Assembly (NCBI RefSeq): GCF_002251085.2
Contig: NZ_NOJZ02000020.1
Coordinates: 1-46,869 of the forward strand
DNA: 46,869 bases
Reading direction: 5' to 3'
Source of the DNA: Romboutsia maritimum
GTDB taxonomy: Bacteria > Bacillota > Clostridia > Peptostreptococcales > Peptostreptococcaceae
In this document: positions 44,936-46,869 of the stretch, piece after piece
Layout of the letters: each line of letters begins with the position of its first letter
Numbering within the stretch: the stretch's first letter is position 1
The notes under the pieces: model-generated
The model's input: only the letters and a program-made list of their open reading frames with translations
The model's database searches: none
Told to the model about the DNA's origin: nothing
Made by a program: the position numbers and the translations under genes

Positions 44936-46486
44936 CTATACTATCTTAGTAGTGAAATCTTCTATATTCCATACATTATCAACTATATCACTATAAAATT
45001 CAGGTTCATGTGATACTAAAAGTACAGTTCCTTTGAATTCTTTTATAGCTTTTTTAAGCTCATCTTTAGCTTCTACGTCTAAATGGTTTGTAGGCTCATC
45101 AAGTACTAATAGATTTATATTCTTAAGCATAACTTTACATAATCTAACCTTCGCAGCTTCTCCTCCACTTAAAACCCTCATCTGACTTGTTATATGCTCA
45201 TTAGTAAGTCCACATTTAGCAAGGTGTTGTCTTACTTCAAAGTTTGAAAGTCCAGGGAACTCTGCCCATACTTCATCCATTGGAGTATTATAGTTATCTC
45301 TTGAACTTTCTTGTTCAAAATATCCTACTTCTAAATAATCTCCCATATGAACTTTTCCACCAAAAGGCTTGATTATCCCAAGTAAAGTTCTTAATAGCGT
45401 AGATTTTCCTATACCATTCATACCTTTTAAAGCTATTTTTTGACCTCTTTCTAATTGGAAATTAAGTGGCTTAGTTAAAGCTTCATCGTATCCTAATATT
45501 AAATCTTCTGTTTCAAATATTATTCTACTTGCTGCTCTAGCTTCTTTAAATCCAAAAGTAGGTTTTATTTTTTCTTTAGGTCTTTCTAATATTTCCATCT
45601 TATCTAATATTTTTTGTCTACTGTTTGCCATTCCACGAGTTGCAACTCTTGCTTTATTTCTAGCCACGAAATCTTCAAGTTTCTTTCTTTCTTCTACTTG
45701 CTTATCATAAGCTTGCTCTTCTTGACGTTTCTTTATATCGTTAAGTCTAACAAATTCATCATAATTTCCTTTATACCTATTTAATTCTCCATTTTCCATA
45801 TGATATATTACATTACAAGTATTGTTTATGAAATCTATATCATGTGATACTAATATAAAACTATTTTCGTATTCTTGAAGATATCTAGTTAACCAATTTA
45901 TATGTTCTTCATCTAAATAGTTTGTAGGCTCGTCCAGTATAAGTATAGTAGGGTTTTCAAGTAATAATTTAGTAAGAAGTACTTTTGTTCTTTGTCCTCC
46001 ACTTAAATCAGTTACATCTTTATCTAATCCTATTTCCCCAAGGCCTAATCCGTTAGCTACCTCTTGGATTTTAGCATCTATCATATAAAACCCACTATTT
46101 TCTAATATCGTTTGTATTTGGGCAGTTTCTTCAAGAAGTTTATTCATTTCTTCTTCTTCAGCTTCTCCCATTTTATCGTACATACCTATCATTTCTTGCT
46201 CTAAATCAAACATATACTTAAATGCGTCTCTTAATATATCTTTTATAGTTTTACCTTTACTAAGCACTGTGTGTTGGTCTAAATATCCAACAGTCGCTCT
46301 AGAAGACCACTTTATATCACCTGCATCTGGCATAAGTTTTTTTGTTACTATATTTAAAAAAGTTGATTTTCCTTCTCCATTTGCTCCAACTAAAGCTATA
46401 TGTTCACCCCTTCTAAGCCTGAATGAAACATTCTCTAGTATTGTTCTCGATCCGAAACCATGACTAACATTTTCAACTACTAGCAT
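44936..46486 (-). CDS. ABC-F family ATPase
   Basis: A soluble 516-residue ABC-F protein with two nucleotide-binding domains and no membrane spans. Site 1: Walker A VGANGEGKSTFLN, signature DLSGGQRTKVLL, Walker B ILDEPTNYLD. Site 2: GMNGIGKSTLLR, LSGGEAAKVRL and LVLDEPTNHLD. The linker between them (about 240-315) is a charged, helical P-site tRNA-interaction motif region (RQEEQAYDKQVEERKKLEDF). ABC-F proteins bind the ribosomal E site and relieve stalling or antibiotic block. This one looks like the housekeeping YkpA/YbiT branch, not a dedicated resistance factor, but that split is inference. AGAGGTG lies upstream of ATG. Confidence 0.93.
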   Translation of the reverse strand: MLVVENVSHGFGSRTILENVSFRLRRGEHIALVGANGEGKSTFLNIVTKKLMPDAGDIKWSSRATVGYLDQHTVLSKGKTIKDILRDAFKYMFDLEQEMIGMYDKMGEAEEEEMNKLLEETAQIQTILENSGFYMIDAKIQEVANGLGLGEIGLDKDVTDLSGGQRTKVLLTKLLLENPTILILDEPTNYLDEEHINWLTRYLQEYENSFILVSHDIDFINNTCNVIYHMENGELNRYKGNYDEFVRLNDIKKRQEEQAYDKQVEERKKLEDFVARNKARVATRGMANSRQKILDKMEILERPKEKIKPTFGFKEARAASRIIFETEDLILGYDEALTKPLNFQLERGQKIALKGMNGIGKSTLLRTLLGIIKPFGGKVHMGDYLEVGYFEQESSRDNYNTPMDEVWAEFPGLSNFEVRQHLAKCGLTNEHITSQMRVLSGGEAAKVRLCKVMLKNINLLVLDEPTNHLDVEAKDELKKAIKEFKGTVLLVSHEPEFYSDIVDNVWNIEDFTTKIV

Positions 46487-46581
46487 CTTAACACCTCTTT
46501 ATAAATTTATTGTCTATATTCTATACTATAATATATTCTTTTTTAACTTAAATCAAGTATCCTATTATATACTTACAAATT

Positions 46582-46632
46582 AATATAGCTGCGGATGAAT
46601 CAAAATAATTTTGAGACAACCCCAGCTATATT
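46582..46632 (-). terminator. Hairpin downstream of the right-edge gene
   Basis: AATATAGCTG (46582-46591) pairs with CAGCTATATT (46623-46632), with an inner TCAAAA/TTTTGA stem and a partial GGTTGTCTC arm. T content on the minus strand is modest (TTAATTTG). It belongs to the GTCTCAAAA hairpin set but is degenerate. Confidence 0.6.
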
Positions 46633-46644
46633 ATTAAAATATTT

Positions 46645-46869
46645 TTACATATATAATAAGTCTTTAAAAAACATTATCATACAACCAGCCGTACTTTTTT
46701 GAGACAATGTTATACTTTTAATTGCAGTTAAATAAAATTTACTAGTTAAATCAGTTAAATTTCTATACATATAGTCTATTTTCAATGCTTGTTCTGAATT
46801 ATAATCAACATATTCATCTATACTGTTTAACATTATAGGTAAATCATGAGATACAAATCTTTTTTGTAT
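46645..46869 (-). CDS. Partial unrecognised protein, C-terminal part
   Basis: An open frame enters from the right edge and stops at 46645. The visible 74 residues start IQKRFVSHDLPIMLNSIDEY, followed by VDYNSEQALKIDYMYRNLTDLTSKFYLTAIKS. I do not recognise the family; the start codon lies outside the window. The last about 20 residues (LSQKSTAGCMIMFFKDLLYM) are encoded by DNA that contains a GTCTCAAAA hairpin arm, so the natural C-terminus may have been lost or replaced. It could therefore be a broken gene. Confidence 0.4.
   Translation of the reverse strand: MQKRFVSHDLPIMLNSIDEYVDYNSEQALKIDYMYRNLTDLTSKFYLTAIKSITLSQKSTAGCMIMFFKDLLYM

Overview
This window is a strongly A+T-rich stretch of Firmicutes chromosome, almost certainly from a spore-forming member of the Peptostreptococcaceae (Clostridium cluster XI: the Clostridioides / Paeniclostridium / Paraclostridium / Terrisporobacter group). 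The evidence is two cell-wall proteins with three CWB2 repeats each, a SCIFF six-cysteine peptide with its radical-SAM maturase, a PdaA spore-cortex deacetylase, a BofC-like protein, and clostridial gene clusters (ruvCAB-queA-tgt-yajC-scfAB and aarF-recJ-apt-rel-dtd-hemZ-hisS-aspS). The species call is inference.

Layout. (1) 1-250 is the 5' end of a 16S rRNA gene running leftwards out of the window, with its promoter at about 377-405. (2) 605-5968: a PdaA lipoprotein, a large permease, a split ThrE-type amino-acid exporter, a CsoR-type metal sensor paired with an RseC-like protein, and a small membrane protein. (3) 6290-9795: cell-envelope genes (CWB2-SH3 surface protein, Lys-tailed membrane protein, anchored polysaccharide deacetylase). 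(4) 10118-23563: DUF2325, then a long leftward housekeeping array for aminoacylation and tRNA quality control (aspS, hisS, dtd), (p)ppGpp and purine salvage (rel, apt), repair (recJ) and an AarF kinase. (5) 23639-31630: gamma-carbonic anhydrase, SCIFF maturase and peptide, TIGR04086 membrane protein, yajC, tgt, a PsiE-like protein, queA and ruvBAC. (6) 31778-37297: BofC-like, YlbF-like and DUF1540 proteins and a very large M14 carboxypeptidase fused to CWB2 repeats. (7) 37755-46869: YebC, NadE, a split TauE/SafE transporter, YigZ, a Nudix-fold protein, HEAT-repeat protein, HflX, a Cys-rich small protein, a TIGR01906 membrane protein, an ABC-F ATPase and a partial gene at the right edge.

Most genes and the 16S gene lie on the minus strand, which suggests that replication crosses the window from high to low coordinates (inference). 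Transcription units are separated by clear hairpin/T-run terminators, several of which share a GAGACAG / CTGTCTC arm. Many genes have a GTG that is only part of the Shine-Dalgarno sequence; I placed those starts on the ATG or TTG 6-8 bases downstream.

The most unusual signals are non-coding. Two dispersed hairpin elements (1551-1678 and 40250-40300) share conserved ends and conserved internal loops, and both sit between convergent genes. There is also a 94-bp imperfect palindrome at 44833-44926 and a folded pyrimidine-rich element at 32871-32939. Other points of interest are the terminator-like hairpin separating SCIFF peptide from maturase, the M14-CWB2 fusion, and a Nudix box that has lost key residues. 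No CRISPR array, tRNA gene, prophage or intact insertion sequence was seen.
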